From contig JAMAHW010000022.1 in assembly GCA_023627715.1 (NCBI GenBank), positions 62,001-126,000 of the forward strand: a DNA stretch of 64,000 nucleotides, read 5' to 3'. The position numbers and the translations under genes are program-made. Below, in pieces: positions 20,740 to 32,788 of this stretch. Position 1 is the first letter of the stretch; the number at the start of each line of letters is the position of its first letter. Source of the DNA: Periconia sp. R9002. Its lineage: Eukaryota > Ascomycota > Dothideomycetes > Pleosporales > Periconiaceae. A model generated the notes under the pieces. It was given only the letters and a program-made list of their open reading frames with translations. It did no database searches and had not been told where the DNA came from.

Positions 20740-23700
20740 CTCTACCTTGATGGCTGAGGAGCAGTGGTTCGTCGCTGTAGATTTCATTCTTCTAAGCCTC
20801 TGTAAATTCATGGCTTGCGGTTTAGTTGGGCTGAGTGCTGGCTAGTCTGCAATATTTATACGCCCTCCTAATGGAATCTGCTTGAATATGAGTTCTTGAT
20901 CTTTATGTCCGTATTACTCGTCTTTGCAGCGTCACTAAAGATACAAAACACGAAGCACACCCTAGGCCATGCAATGCGTTAAACAGGCTGCACTGAGCAG
21001 CTTGATTATTATACGATACCAAATATACAGTGTAGTAAAACAAGAAATATCAGCGACTGACAAACCCCAATGCAATCACGCCCAGACCAACAGAGACCGA
21101 CAAGGACCACAACATCGATACCAACAAACAGCTTGTTATAAAATGAGGCAACCCAAAAGACCTGTTATCAACACAATCAGATCGCACGATTATCTCTAGT
21201 CCGACATCAATATGTGTAATCTCCCGAACGCAAGCCAATGCCGCGTACCATATTGCTCCTCCGCTTGGTGCATTCAGTGCATTCTGAGTCGAGCTGTTCA
21301 TATTCGCGTTGATAATTCCAGGCACCGAAGCATTGATGACCCGGATCGTTGCGAGCAAAATGGCAATATCGCACCCGAGGTGTTTCTGTGTGGCGACATC
21401 GAGGGTAGTAGATTTTCTCGTACCAACACATCTTGATGGATCTACAACACGAAAATTCAGTAAAATTCTTCAATGTTGTGTATATGTGCAGTGAAGGTGC
21501 TTACGATGAGTTGATAATTAGGATATACTTTCGTCTAGACTAGAATGGACCGTGAAACCCTGACCTGACAGCAAAACTTGGGGCTTGAAGTGTGAAGCAG
21601 TGCGATGAAGATAGTCTGTTCAGCGAAGTCGAATATTCGTCATTTTGAGCCGTCTTTATCTTATAAAAACACATTCGGGTGTCTGTATGCGATTACGTCT
21701 CTTGCTGCAAACCGCTTCAAGCGAAAGTGCATCTAGGTTTGATGTTCTTGCATGCAGTCGTGTTTCCATCCATGAGGCAATCAATACATCTGCAAGAGTT
21801 TTTACTTCCCAAACAACAGCCACATCATCACTCCAAGTGGCTAGCAAACAAATGAAGTGGAAGAGAAGACCCGAATGTCTGGTCAAGCTAGCCCGCCTGC
21901 ACCTACCTACTCACGTTCTCGGGGTAGTACTACAGATGTATGCGGCAGCTCCAGAAGTAGTCATAGTTCAAGCAGGGTTCAAAGAGGGTCTGGAACCTAC
22001 GTCAAGACTATCCGAGACTAAAGTGCCATTCTCAGAGTAGAAATAGAAACACGCTATTGAACGCACCAATCTTTTTTCGCTTAAGTCTCAAGTCAATCAT
22101 GAAGTGGCGATTAGTACCACTGAAAATTCAAAATTTGGCGATTGGTGGCTTTTTTGATATTCACAAATGTAGAGGTACGTTATTGGTGGCTGGGCTGGTC
22201 CATCAGTGGCACGATAGGTTACAGTGGTGAATACGAAACCAAAGTTTGTGCCGGATATGGCCGCTGCAGTCAATTACACATGCATCTCCCCCCACTCACA
22301 TTCCGAATTTCTACGTAAGTTTGGAGAGAAATGGACAGCTCTTTTTTTGACGAGTTTGGTCGTTCTCCATAAGTTATTTTCATGATCAAGTGCTTTGTTT
22401 CCTTCCATGTGCCTCCGCGGATGCGGCTTGCATACCGTACGCGTACCCCACGCCAACATCAGTTTCATGCAGTGGCCGAATTGATGGGTTCCCTTATGCA
22501 CCTACGTTTACATTCAGAAGTTACACAAGTACGTGCATTGCGATTTACGCGACGGCTTACTGTGATAAGTTCAACGCTGTCAATATCAATTGATATCGAA
22601 CTTGAGATCGACTGGGAAGCAACCGATTCAATCATCATTCGGGGATCGCAATTATGGCTCCTTCTAGAATTCAGTTGATTCCGTTCTCAAAGCAGATTAG
22701 TAGTAAACCACAGCTATTGAGGACCCATCGTTGAAGATTTCTCATCACCACTCGTATAAATTAGAGAGTAAGCTCTGCAGTACAACAACGTTACTTCTGC
22801 TACTCACCGATTATGCAAAAACGTTGCTAACTTTCCACTTCCCCGAAAACCCTCGCTAGAGTCGAGATCGTCTAATTTCGTACCTGCACAATCGCTACCT
22901 TATTGCCTCTTTCGTGCATTTAGTTCCCACTCTAAGCAACACAAAAGCAAGGGTTAGTAACTCCTTTGGTGTGAGTATTCCAATTCGTACGCATACCACA
23001 CACTACACCTGGATGGGGCGATATCGGTCATGAACGTTCATATCACATATACCACACGATAATGACGACATTTTCAGAGATATGCAGTCAACTAACAATT
23101 TTTAATGTCCAAGTGCAGTTACTAAATGTACCTCATGTTTATTTACATGGTTCTATTTCAAGAAATAGAGTGGAAAATCTATCCGGAGCGTGTTTTCCAC
23201 ACTCATCATACTTTCAGCTACACATGCGGTGAACCCCACAAACAATTATATCCTTGTCTTTACCCTCCAACCCCCACAAACCATCAACGGGGATAGGGGA
23301 CTACACCTCCACCAAGACTCGAGACCAAAACTTTTTCTGGCGCGCTTCTCCGCACAAGCACCACTTTCATCACCTCAAAATTCCCTCTTGGTCAGGAGCA
23401 CAGCTCCTTCATCTCGATCTTCACCCTTATGCTAGAACCGCCCTGCGCGAGGAAGCCAGCTTGTACTATAGGTATACACTCGTCGTGCAAATCGCACAGG
23501 AGCAGTGCATGCGCCGGGAGCATGCTTCCAAAACCAGGATATTTGGGGAAATGGTGGGCCGGAACGGAACCCACTGGCATGCATCCGCAAGTCTGGTTGA
23601 CGAGGGATTGTAGAGGGAGTGTTTGCACAACAGAGGTGCACGAGCTTCCGGAGTGTTCTAGATTCATGGTGCATGCTCATACAGCAGTGAGTATGCAAGT

Positions 23701-23891
23701 TGTTACTGGATATTGGTACAGATGTAGTACAAGCATATCATCGTGCATGTGGTAGCTGGCTAAGCGCAAAATATATTTGCTAGCTCTATCGTAACGACGT
23801 AGAAAATAAGTCAAGACAACAGCAGAGGGTATGATTCTATGCACACTATTCGAAAACGAAATTGTAGCTACAAGAATGTTCGGTTAAGAAA
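20740..23891. other. Gene-poor 3.2-kb intergenic region
   Basis: Lies between DAP1 (+) and NOP4 (-), whose 3' ends converge. Reading frames are short and carry no motif. A TATAAA-like box near 22756 has no gene behind it. No terminal inverted repeats or transposase traces seen. Confidence 0.45.
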
Positions 23892-26105
23892 CTATGCCTT
23901 TCCCTTTTTCCTAGCCCGTCTTGCCTCCCTCTTCTTTTGGATAATTCGGATTTTCGCTTTCAACTTTTCGTCGTCATTCTTTGCATCTCCCCCGGCAGCT
24001 GCATCACGGCTCTGTGCGCTTCCGGATACTTCCCCGTCTTGCCCATGTTTTCGCTTCTTCCCGGAAATAGATGTCTTAGACCCACGCGGTGTGCTACCAT
24101 TTGCCTGGTCTTCTTTCGGCTTCGGCGGTTCCTTTGCCTTGTTCTCGCGGTCGGAACGTCGCGCAACTACGTTCGCATTTTCGATAGCAAATTCGACGAT
24201 GAGTCTCTTCTTCTTATCAAGCATGGCTTCCTTTGCAGCCTTCTTGCTTTTTGGCTGCTCACCAGCCACTTTGTACTCAACCGCGTGACCATTAAGCCAG
24301 CGGAGACCCATAAGCGCAGCACGGTGTGTGTAATACTCGATGAAGCCGTACCCTCGAGATCGGCCCGCTCCCGTATCCTCGGCGGTTTTGCTGCCGGAAG
24401 GGGTCTCGAACACAACTTTAGCTTGTTTGACAATACCCTTCCCTTTCCGTTTACGTGCTTTCTCAGCATTGACCATTTCCTCACCACCACGGGAAATTTC
24501 TTCTTTTGATAGACGCTGGCGTTTGCCGGCTTTGACGTCGTGAGCAAAGCCAACCACTGCTTGGCGGGCAAGCGCTTTCAAGTCCTTGCTGGTTATACTG
24601 CGGGGAATGTTACGCACGGACAAACGGGTGAGGCTGAGATGTAGTCCAGGGTTTTCTTGTATCTGTTTGCGTCGGAGGGTCGCACTATCTTCACGCAACT
24701 TAATTTCAGAAGGGGAAAGCTTCTCATAAAGAGCAGACTTGGCATCGATGGTGCCTTCGGAGAGAAGATATAGACGCCTCTTGTCTTTGTCACGATTGAA
24801 GCGCGTAGCTGCGCCTTCGGCGGTAAGTCGGGTTGCCTCAGTGCGATCTACAGCGCGTGTTATCTGAAGGACACGGCCATCGATTGTATACTTTCCGGTA
24901 GGATCGGCATCTTGATCCTCAAGAACTGAGTGTATGTTGGTGACGGTCGTGCCGTCTTTTCTATCCGTTGTGGTCTTGGTGAGCTTGGTGCGTGGGACGC
25001 CCTTCAAACACTCGATCATGTCTTGTTCCTTGGCGAAGCGGACAAAAGCTGTACCTTTCGGTTTTTGGGTCTCGCGATCAGTGACGCATCGAGCGAATCC
25101 AATGGTGCCAAATTGTTGAAAATGCTCAAACAGCATGTCATCATCTACGGTGAATGGAAGGTTCCGGATGAACACCGTGTATTCAGGTGATTTTGGTTTG
25201 TCGTCATCGAGGGCGACGCCACCTTCTTCATCGGTGTCTGAAACATCTTCTTCAAAATCAATGTCATCATCATCCTCGTCTTCGTCATCATCGTCTTCAG
25301 AGTCTGAGGATACAACAGACGATTCCGCATCCGAAACGTCCTCTTTGGTGTCCGGTTCTTCCTTTTCTTCCTTTTCCGCTTTTTTCTGAAGCTCCTGCCA
25401 TTCTTCTTTGTCGACAGCCCAATCGACAGCAATGGGTCGGCCATCAATCTCCTTCCCATTCAGATTCTCCATGGCCCTTTCTGCATTTTTCTTGCCACGC
25501 ATCGCCACAAACCCAAATCCTTTCAATTCACCGCCTGGCTTTTTCGGTAGTGTGACAAAGTGAACCTTTCCATAGCTCAAGAATAGTTTGGTCAATTGTT
25601 CGGGCGTTTTGATAGTCCAAGGTAGGTTTCGTACGATGAGCTTTGGCGCCTGATTCTCCAGTTTTTGCTTTTCGCGCTCTGCCTTGATTCGGGCTCCAGC
25701 AGAAAGTGGAACAGCACCAGGTACATCTCCTTCACCTTCGCGATGTCTGCTCTCTGCCACGTCAATTCTGAGCCTCCTTCCCCTCAATTCGCTCTTGTCC
25801 AGTTCTTCCTTCGCCCTCTGCGCATCCTCCGCGTCAGCGAATGTGACGAAACCGTAGCCTTTTGATTCCTTTGTTTCCTTGTCCAAAACCACAAGCGCAT
25901 GTTTGATGGGGAAGTTCTCAGAGAAGAATTCTGTAAGATCCTCAGAAGTGACAGTCGGTGCTAGACCGCGCACGAAAAGTTGTTTACGAGCTGCATCTTT
26001 GGAAAGAGCTTTGTTGGCACCGGAGGCTGATTCGTTGTCGAAGGTAGCGGTGACGGCTTCAGCGCCGTCTTCAGAAAGACGTTGTCTTTTTCGTCGTGGT
26101 GCCAT
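23892..26105 (-). CDS. NOP4: Nop4/RBM28 nucleolar protein, four RRMs
   Basis: Single exon, 737 residues. Nop4 is a nucleolar RNA-binding protein needed for 27S pre-rRNA processing and 60S subunit formation. Four RNA recognition motifs: RRM1 about 42-117 (QLFVRGLAP; RNP1 KGYGFVTF), RRM2 about 153-230 (LIVRNLPW; RNP1 KGFGFVAM), RRM3 about 310-400 (VFIRNLPF; RNP1 KGTAFVRF) and a divergent RRM4 about 500-620 (LSVRNIPR; RNP1 RGYGFIEY). An acidic Ser/Asp/Glu tract (about 245-305) separates RRM2 from RRM3. The N-terminus (MAPRRKRQR) and the Lys/Arg-rich C-terminus look like nuclear/nucleolar targeting signals. Divergent from RPL9 and functionally related to it (both serve the 60S subunit). Confidence 0.93.
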   Translation of the reverse strand: MAPRRKRQRLSEDGAEAVTATFDNESASGANKALSKDAARKQLFVRGLAPTVTSEDLTEFFSENFPIKHALVVLDKETKESKGYGFVTFADAEDAQRAKEELDKSELRGRRLRIDVAESRHREGEGDVPGAVPLSAGARIKAEREKQKLENQAPKLIVRNLPWTIKTPEQLTKLFLSYGKVHFVTLPKKPGGELKGFGFVAMRGKKNAERAMENLNGKEIDGRPIAVDWAVDKEEWQELQKKAEKEEKEEPDTKEDVSDAESSVVSSDSEDDDDEDEDDDDIDFEEDVSDTDEEGGVALDDDKPKSPEYTVFIRNLPFTVDDDMLFEHFQQFGTIGFARCVTDRETQKPKGTAFVRFAKEQDMIECLKGVPRTKLTKTTTDRKDGTTVTNIHSVLEDQDADPTGKYTIDGRVLQITRAVDRTEATRLTAEGAATRFNRDKDKRRLYLLSEGTIDAKSALYEKLSPSEIKLREDSATLRRKQIQENPGLHLSLTRLSVRNIPRSITSKDLKALARQAVVGFAHDVKAGKRQRLSKEEISRGGEEMVNAEKARKRKGKGIVKQAKVVFETPSGSKTAEDTGAGRSRGYGFIEYYTHRAALMGLRWLNGHAVEYKVAGEQPKSKKAAKEAMLDKKKRLIVEFAIENANVVARRSDRENKAKEPPKPKEDQANGSTPRGSKTSISGKKRKHGQDGEVSGSAQSRDAAAGGDAKNDDEKLKAKIRIIQKKREARRARKKGKA

Positions 26106-27577
26106 ATTTTGCGAGGTTTGGCTTGCAAAGCTAACTCAAGCTTCCTCGAACTTTTCCTAGGAACTTTTTCTTTCCCGAAAATTTACAGTACCGGAGAAAT
26201 AAGCAGCCGCGCCGATAGATTTCTTGGCGTTTCCGCCGCATAGGCCCTGGCTTACATGTGACGAACAACGAAATCGGTCTCTCACCAGGGATGAAATGAT
26301 TCTATTTTTTTTCATATCTACCAGACGGCATCTCTATTGCGCATTACTGCATTGATGGGCTCGAGTTACCGCGAATTCCTCCATACTGTCTTAAACCACT
26401 AACCTTTTCTACCATGAACAAGAAAAAGTCCGGCACTCACAACCAGTTGACACCAACTCAACATACATGCATATGTCCACAAATGAAAGGGCTAGGCAGG
26501 TGCACAATTGGCTGAGCCAGCTGTTGTAGAAGTCTCGCATTGAACTCCGACTCATATAAGTCCTCCCATTTGACAAAAAGCGCGGCAAGTATGACAAAGA
26601 AGTAAGTACGCAGAGCGTGAACAGCACATTCGAACAGTGAATGTGCTGCAACCCGTATCCGTCATCTATGAATGATGACCCGAAGACGCTATAATTACGA
26701 GATGGAATGGCGCCTCATAGACGTGGGAGTTGAACAATAAGCCAGAAACATAAAATTTCCATATCTTTTCTTCATGCTCTGTTTCTCTGTATTCAACGCT
26801 CACGAGTCCCCGGAATTTCTCATTTAGGGGTCACAGTGCAAACGCAATCTAAGTGCTACTCTATATACATAGCAAAGGTCAACAGATCGACCCGCAACTG
26901 ACACTAGAAAGTGTGCCTGGTGAAGAGGTCACATGGGACACAGCGAGTAGTGCTCAATTCCACTCTAAAAGAGTGAACGGATACGTTATTGGATTTGGTG
27001 AAGCAAAGGGATTGATACGTTGTGGACGCGCGCGTAGCTATTTCTGCGACACAAAATGCGTAGTAGCTTGAGGCTGTTAGAAATCACGAAGAATCACAGA
27101 AAACCATTATGAGCTGAATGCACGGCTTGACGCAGATGCACCATTCGGACACCTTTCCTTATCCCGAATACATCCCTACATACCTTGCGACAGACCTGTA
27201 GGTCCTAGGATAGCACCTTTGGATTGGGACGAAGGTAGACATCAAAATATCCATTGATTGTATATTTATATTAGCGGGCAAGCGAGATCTGAATACAAGA
27301 GAGATTGGTAGGACGATTGTACTTGGGCCAAGTAGATCAGCCTCCAGCAACGCTCAATGCTCAACGTGGGCTGTCCTCATTGAAGACAGGCGAAAATGCG
27401 GCATCGAAATGAAATTGTGTTGGGGCGTCTTCGAGGTGCTGCACGGACAGAATTTGTTCGGAGCCGAGACAGGCTTAGCGCACAACTAGCGTTTTGCCGA
27501 AACGCACACTGAACCTCATCGCACGAATTCGACACAACCAGCGACAACCCACACCCAACACCGAAGCCGCCCTCAAG
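26106..27577. other. Divergent region NOP4 / RPL9
   Basis: 1.47 kb with no coding sequence recognised. It holds the promoters of two 60S-related genes. Parts from 26400 to 27300 are AT-rich and without motif that I can name. Confidence 0.45.
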
Positions 27578-28829
27578 ATGAAGTACATGTACGCACCCCG
27601 TCCATCCATGAAGAATCCCGAATTATCCATATATCATCGAAGTCACCGCCCGGCGAAAGGCCTCACCTGGAGCTGGGCGCGAATGGATTTGGCAAAATGG
27701 CAAAATGTCGAACTCTACTGACAATTGCGCGATAGCCACTCCGAGGAACTGCTCGAAATCCCCGAGGGGGTCAAGGTCTCCATCAAGACCAGGAATGTCG
27801 TCGTCGAGGGTGAGTGCAATTTTTTGTGTGGATAGAGATTGGTTTAAACTGATGATTTGGTATACAGGTCCCCGAGTAAGCGCGCCAGTCTGAAAATCAC
27901 GAACCGAAACTCACAAGAAGCAGGGCAAACTGTCAAAGTCGCTCGGTCATTTGGCTGTCAGCTTCTCCCACGTACGTTTGCAACCTTGAAAATTATATGC
28001 AAAGGGACTAAACGTTGTACAGCCCAAGAAGAACGTTATCAAGATTGAGCTCCACCACGGCTCGCGCAAGAGCGTTGCCACGATCCGAACCGTCAGGTCT
28101 CTCATCGTACGTCACACAAAGTGATTAGACCAGAAGGCATTGGAAGGGAAGGCTGATTTTGGCAGAACAACTTGATCATCGGTGTCACCAAGGGTTACAA
28201 GTACAAGTATGTGGAAGTTGATAATATTGAAATTGTGAAGTTTTGCTAACGAATTTTCAGGATGCGATACGTCTATGCCCAGTACGTAATTTTTTTCCGC
28301 TCCACTCCTCGCCTATGTCCTCCCCCCAGTCACAACCCTCGAGATTACACGATCCAAGTTCCTATGCGGTCTTACGGAACCCTTGTTGCTGGATAGACGA
28401 TACTATTTACCCACATTCGCTCGTTTACATACACTCGAATCAATCATACCCGACCCCTTGCCAATTACTGACCAATGTCCAGTTTTCCCATCAACGTCAA
28501 CATCGAGAAGAACAAGGAGACCGACGTGTACGAGGTGGAAATCCGTAACTTCATTGGCGAGAAGATTGTCCGCCACGTCACCATGAGACCCGGTGTCACC
28601 GTCGAGATCTCCCAGAACATGAAGGATGAACTTCAACTCACCGGAAACGTAAGCAGGTCGCGTTGTGCTGTTTCAAAGGGCGCTACTGACATGACCGCAG
28701 TCCCTCGAAGATGTCTCCCAAAGCGCCGCCGACATCCAGCAGATTTGCCGTGTTCGCAACAAGGATATCCGAAAGTTCTTGGACGGTCTCTATGTATCAG
28801 AGCGGGGCAACATTGTGGAGACAGAGTAA
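27578..28829 (+). CDS. RPL9: 60S ribosomal protein L9 (uL6)
   Basis: Nine exons: 27578-27588, 27736-27809, 27868-27875, 27924-27971, 28023-28106, 28166-28206, 28261-28281, 28483-28648, 28701-28829; 193 residues, the normal length. Start [20 protein letters not shown] is assembled across exons 1-2. Exon 1 codes only 11 nt and exon 3 only 8 nt, completing GPR of [16 protein letters not shown]. Later blocks: [76 protein letters not shown] and [20 protein letters not shown]. uL6 binds 25S rRNA near the sarcin-ricin loop and P-stalk base. All junctions are GT-AG and in phase. Intron-rich, as often seen for ribosomal protein genes of filamentous fungi. Confidence 0.95.
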
Positions 28830-29490
28830 ATGATTTCTTGAGAGTGGCTTTCTTACGGGCATATGGACTTTTCTGCATCACGCACGGTGTGTGAACTGGC
28901 GCCTTGGGGGAATTAGCTGAAAAATCTGTTCAATGAATGAACGAATACCAGTTCAACGATTTCTTCGACCACGTGTGATTTTGTTTTAGGTGCGAATACA
29001 ACATCATGGGACATCATTGTCTGCTTCAGAAGATTCAATATTGCTTTACACTTTCAATCTCGCCGTCGAAAAATTCATATATACCCGTTTCGACTGTCCC
29101 TACACCCGTGTATGCAATATTTTCGGCGATCAATTTCATACATCCCACGTTTCTCTGCAGCAACCAGAACCCCGAGTGTAACTGCAATCAGTGATAGAAA
29201 ACGACTGCCAATGAAAGCGTTTCGTGGAGGACGCAACACAGTTAATGCACCATCAGCAACCCCTCGGCGAAGGGCTTTAAGGACTATCACCGCAAAAGCC
29301 GCCCATCAAACGTCATGACTTCGCGGTTCGGTTTGTAATTACCCGATAACAACATGGACTACGGCTATATAAGGGAGGGAACGTCTGTCGATTGTACAGC
29401 ACATTTGCCGTCGCCTCGCTGCACGCGTTCCCGAGTGTACAAGTACCCCGCAACCCGTTGTCGAGTGCCCCCCACCAACAAATCGTCACC
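28830..29490. other. Intergenic, 661 bp
   Basis: 3' flank of RPL9 and promoter of the aldo/keto reductase, with a TATATAAG box at 29366-29373, about 120 bp before the ATG. No coding sequence seen. Confidence 0.5.
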
Positions 29491-30796
29491 ATGCCTTTTG
29501 ATGTGCAGGTGGCATTGAAGGAGTCGAAGGCCGAGTACAGGCAGCTGGGGAAGAGTGGCTTGAGAGTGTCGGTGCCCATTCTTGGTGCCATGAGTATCGG
29601 GTCCAAAGAATGGCAAGATTGGGTGCGTAGTTCTGGTTGCACATTGAAGCTTGTCATGAGCTGACCGAACAACTCAACGTCCAGGTTATTGAGGAAGACG
29701 AAGCTCTCCCGCTTCTCAAAGCTGCCTACGATCGCGGCATCACGACATGGGATACCGGTACTTCTTCGTCAGTATACTACTCTGAGTGTCAGTCGCTAAC
29801 ATGTAGCTCAAGCCAACGTCTACTCCAACGGTGAATCAGAAAAGCTCATCGCTAAGGCCATCAAGAAATACGACCTGCCGCGCCACAAGTTGACCATCCT
29901 CAGCAAATGCTACGGTTACGTGGGCGAGACACCCGATATTCGGGCCATCCTCTACCCGACCGAGATGCCGCAGCTCAAAGACTACACCAACCAAGGTGGG
30001 CTCTCCCGCGCGGCCATCTTCAACGCCGTTGACGCTTCGCTCAAGCGCCTGGAGATGGACTACATGGATCTCCTGCAGATTCACCGTTTTGACCCGACGA
30101 CGCCGATCGAGGAGACGATGGAGGCGCTGCATGACTTGGTCAGGAGCGGCAAGGTGAGGTACATTGGCGCGAGCTCCATGTGGGCGACGCAGTTTGCGCG
30201 GATGCAGTTCGTCGCGGAGAAGAATGGGTGGATCAAATTCATCAGCATGCAGAACCACTACAACCTGCTGTACCGGGAAGAGGAGCGAGAAATGAACAGG
30301 TTCTGCAATGATACTGGTGTTGGACTGATTCCGGTACGTTGTTAGCCTCTGCTTCCCACTTCCACCATCTTCCCTATTCTTTCTCTTCTCTTTTCCCTTT
30401 CTTCCCCGTTATTCCTCTCTCCCGACTCAAAGCACACCTTCTGATGGCTCTCAACAGTGGGCACCGCTCTGCCGTGGCCACCTAGCCCGCCCCGCCTCCG
30501 CCTTTGGGCAAACCACACGGTCCGAAGCCGAGAAGAAGAACGGGACCTCGCTCAACCAAGATTCCGACTTCAAGACCATCTCGCGGGTGGAAGAGATTGC
30601 GAAGAAGCACGGATGGAGCATGAGCACAGTGGCGCTGGCGTGGATCAACAAGCGTGTCGCGAGTCCGATTGTTGGCTTCAGCAAGGTGGAGCGTATGGAT
30701 GAGGCGCTTGAAGCCCGGGGCAAGGTCTTGACAGACGAGGAGGAGAAGTATCTCGAGGAGCTGTACACGCCAAGGAGGATTATTGGACACTCTTGA
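29491..30796 (+). CDS. Aldo/keto reductase
   Basis: Exons 29491-29622, 29685-29757, 29813-30333 and 30458-30796; 354 residues. NAD(P)H-dependent oxidoreductase of the AKR superfamily (TIM barrel). Visible: [20 protein letters not shown], the strand with catalytic Asp and Tyr ([15 protein letters not shown]), Lys in LTILSKCYG, His in LLQIHRFDP, the strand [31 protein letters not shown], and the C-terminal coenzyme region ([23 protein letters not shown]). The full tetrad Asp-Tyr-Lys-His is present, so it should be active. The closest type is the fungal YakC/VdlN-like group; the substrate cannot be read from sequence. It is cytosolic, with no signal peptide. A TATATAAG box upstream suggests inducible expression. 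Confidence 0.92.
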
Positions 30797-31943
30797 TCTG
30801 CTTTCTTCTTGCTGGGGTTTGTAGGTGTTATATATATAAATAGAAGCGATGGAGGAGGCGTGGCAGTAAACGAATCAATTGACGTCTGGACTAGACCGTC
30901 GACTACTTAGACACCGTCCACTGGCACACGGGATGCATCAACATGAACCAATGTTAAAATTGAGAAGCCTCGGATCTAAAAAGGACGCGTTTGCTCGCAG
31001 CTCCCGGTTGACAAACCCGCCCCACACACCGATTACACCCAGTCTACGTACCTAATCATTGCTTCTCCTCCCAACACTTTCTCCAAATCTGACACGCATA
31101 CGTACATACCGTACCGTATATGCACAGCAAAACACAACCTAATGCCTCCGCTTTGGTGCCACGGTTGTTTTCAAATCGTGAAAAGCATCAAGTCACCAAT
31201 TACTGTAACTACCAAGTAGACAGTGTTGATGGTGCGGAGTCATCATCGGCGGCATTGGTGGGCCCCGAAACGGGTGAGATGGATGGGCGGTTGGGTTGGT
31301 GGTGGGATGACGTATTGCGGGCAGTCGCGTGAGGGTCACCTCACACAACATTGGAAGGAAGCAGCCTCCTTCATTCCTTCCACAAACATAGGGGTATAGA
31401 GTTACACCCAAGGGGGAAGGCAAACATGATGAGAAATCCGTTGTTCTGAACCGTTGAAATGTGTCTCCCACATGGCGCGGGCTTGATTCAGCCACGTCCT
31501 GCATCATCCATGATGCATCAATCAATGTGTGAACGAGGCCAGGCCGGACAAGGCGGACCTCACCCCGCATTTTTACCCCAGACAGCATGCGTGAGAGCAA
31601 CCACAGCTACAGCACTTCAGCCAGGGGGTCTGTGCGCCCAGCGAGCTGAAGCGGCCTAGCGTCAAATGATTGGGCCATGGTGGTGAGCTGCCCTAAATCG
31701 GATCCATGCCGTGATGGTCAAGTGATTGTCCTTCTGCGACGACGACCCCTCATCTACCCTACCTAGATTATTAACTAACTCATTCATCTACCGCCCTCTT
31801 CTCTCCTCCTTCTCTTCTTCCTCCTTCATCCCATTCCGCCCTCATCCATCTCATCTCACCCATCAATTCCATATCAATCCCAAACCTCCTTGTTTGCTCA
31901 GACAGCTCCGTCTTTGTCACACCACTCACCACCCACCACAGCA
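30797..31943. other. Intergenic, 1.15 kb
   Basis: 3' flank of the reductase and promoter of the small DUF6699-like gene; a long pyrimidine-rich CT tract lies at about 31790-31890, just before the ATG at 31944, as in many constitutively expressed fungal genes. No coding sequence seen. Confidence 0.45.
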
Positions 31944-32788
31944 ATGGCAGCCGAGACAGAAAACACCCTCTCCAAGGTCGATTCTCTCGTAGAAGAGCCT
32001 CCCAAGGAAACCAAACCCGCCAAACGGAGAGGCAGCTCTCTGCACGAGAATGTCTTCAACATGGCCGACCTAGGTGAGCTGCTCCCCTCCTCCATCTGAC
32101 CTGGCTGCGTGCCTCCAATCGTGTTGCGCGGGGTCCTCGTGAGGGGGATGCGGGGCTGACAAGACAAACAGAGAAGGAGGGCAAGGACATCAGCATTGCT
32201 CCCGAGACACAGAAGCTGAACTGGTAAGTCAAGACCCGCCTGCTTGTACCATGCAGCAAGCCATTTACCCAATCATGACCTCGTCGACGGTCCGGATCCC
32301 CCGGGTGTTGGCTGGTTGGTGGCTTTGATCCGGTGCTAACTCGGTGGCTCCACAGGAAGCTGAACACCTCCCCCTCAACAGTCGAAGACAAGGACTACCT
32401 CAAGAAGCCGCTGTGCTTACCTTTGGTCCGCAAGGTTGATCTCCACTTCCCACTCGGTCTTGAGGTTACGGCGCGCAACCTCAAGGGTGTCACCATCAAG
32501 GACGCGCTAGATGCCATCCACAAGCAGTTCAAGAAGAAGGCAAGTATCCCCTTGCCTTGCCATTGTCACAACATCAATCTGTTGCAACGGAAATGATACC
32601 AACCCACCTTTTCATCTGCAATTGGCTAACGTGCTCTACAGCAAGATGATGAGCTTGACCTCCCCTACCTCGCCGGCTTCGAGTGGGACCCATCAGAATG
32701 CTACACACGCTTCATCGTCCACCAGAAGAAGGACAGCGCCCCTTCCAACCCTTCCAAGAAGAAGAAGAAGGCCGGTAATAGCGAGTAG
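31944..32788 (+). CDS. Small DUF6699-like protein
   Basis: Exons 31944-32073, 32172-32223, 32356-32539 and 32642-32788; 170 residues. Intron 3 appears to use a GC donor (AAG|GCAAGT at 32540) with a normal CTACAG acceptor, giving KQFKKKQDDELDLPY. A GT-AG alternative (donor 32544, acceptor ending 32645) gives KKKANDELDL in the same frame but with a poor donor. The N-terminus is acidic/basic and disordered; the folded core is about 70-145 (LPLVRKVDLHFPLGLEVTAR, VTIKDALDAIHKQF, LAGFEWDPSECYTRFIVHQ); the C-terminus ends in a Lys run (SKKKKKAGNSE). The core resembles the fungal DUF6699 fold from memory; no function is known. Confidence 0.7.
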
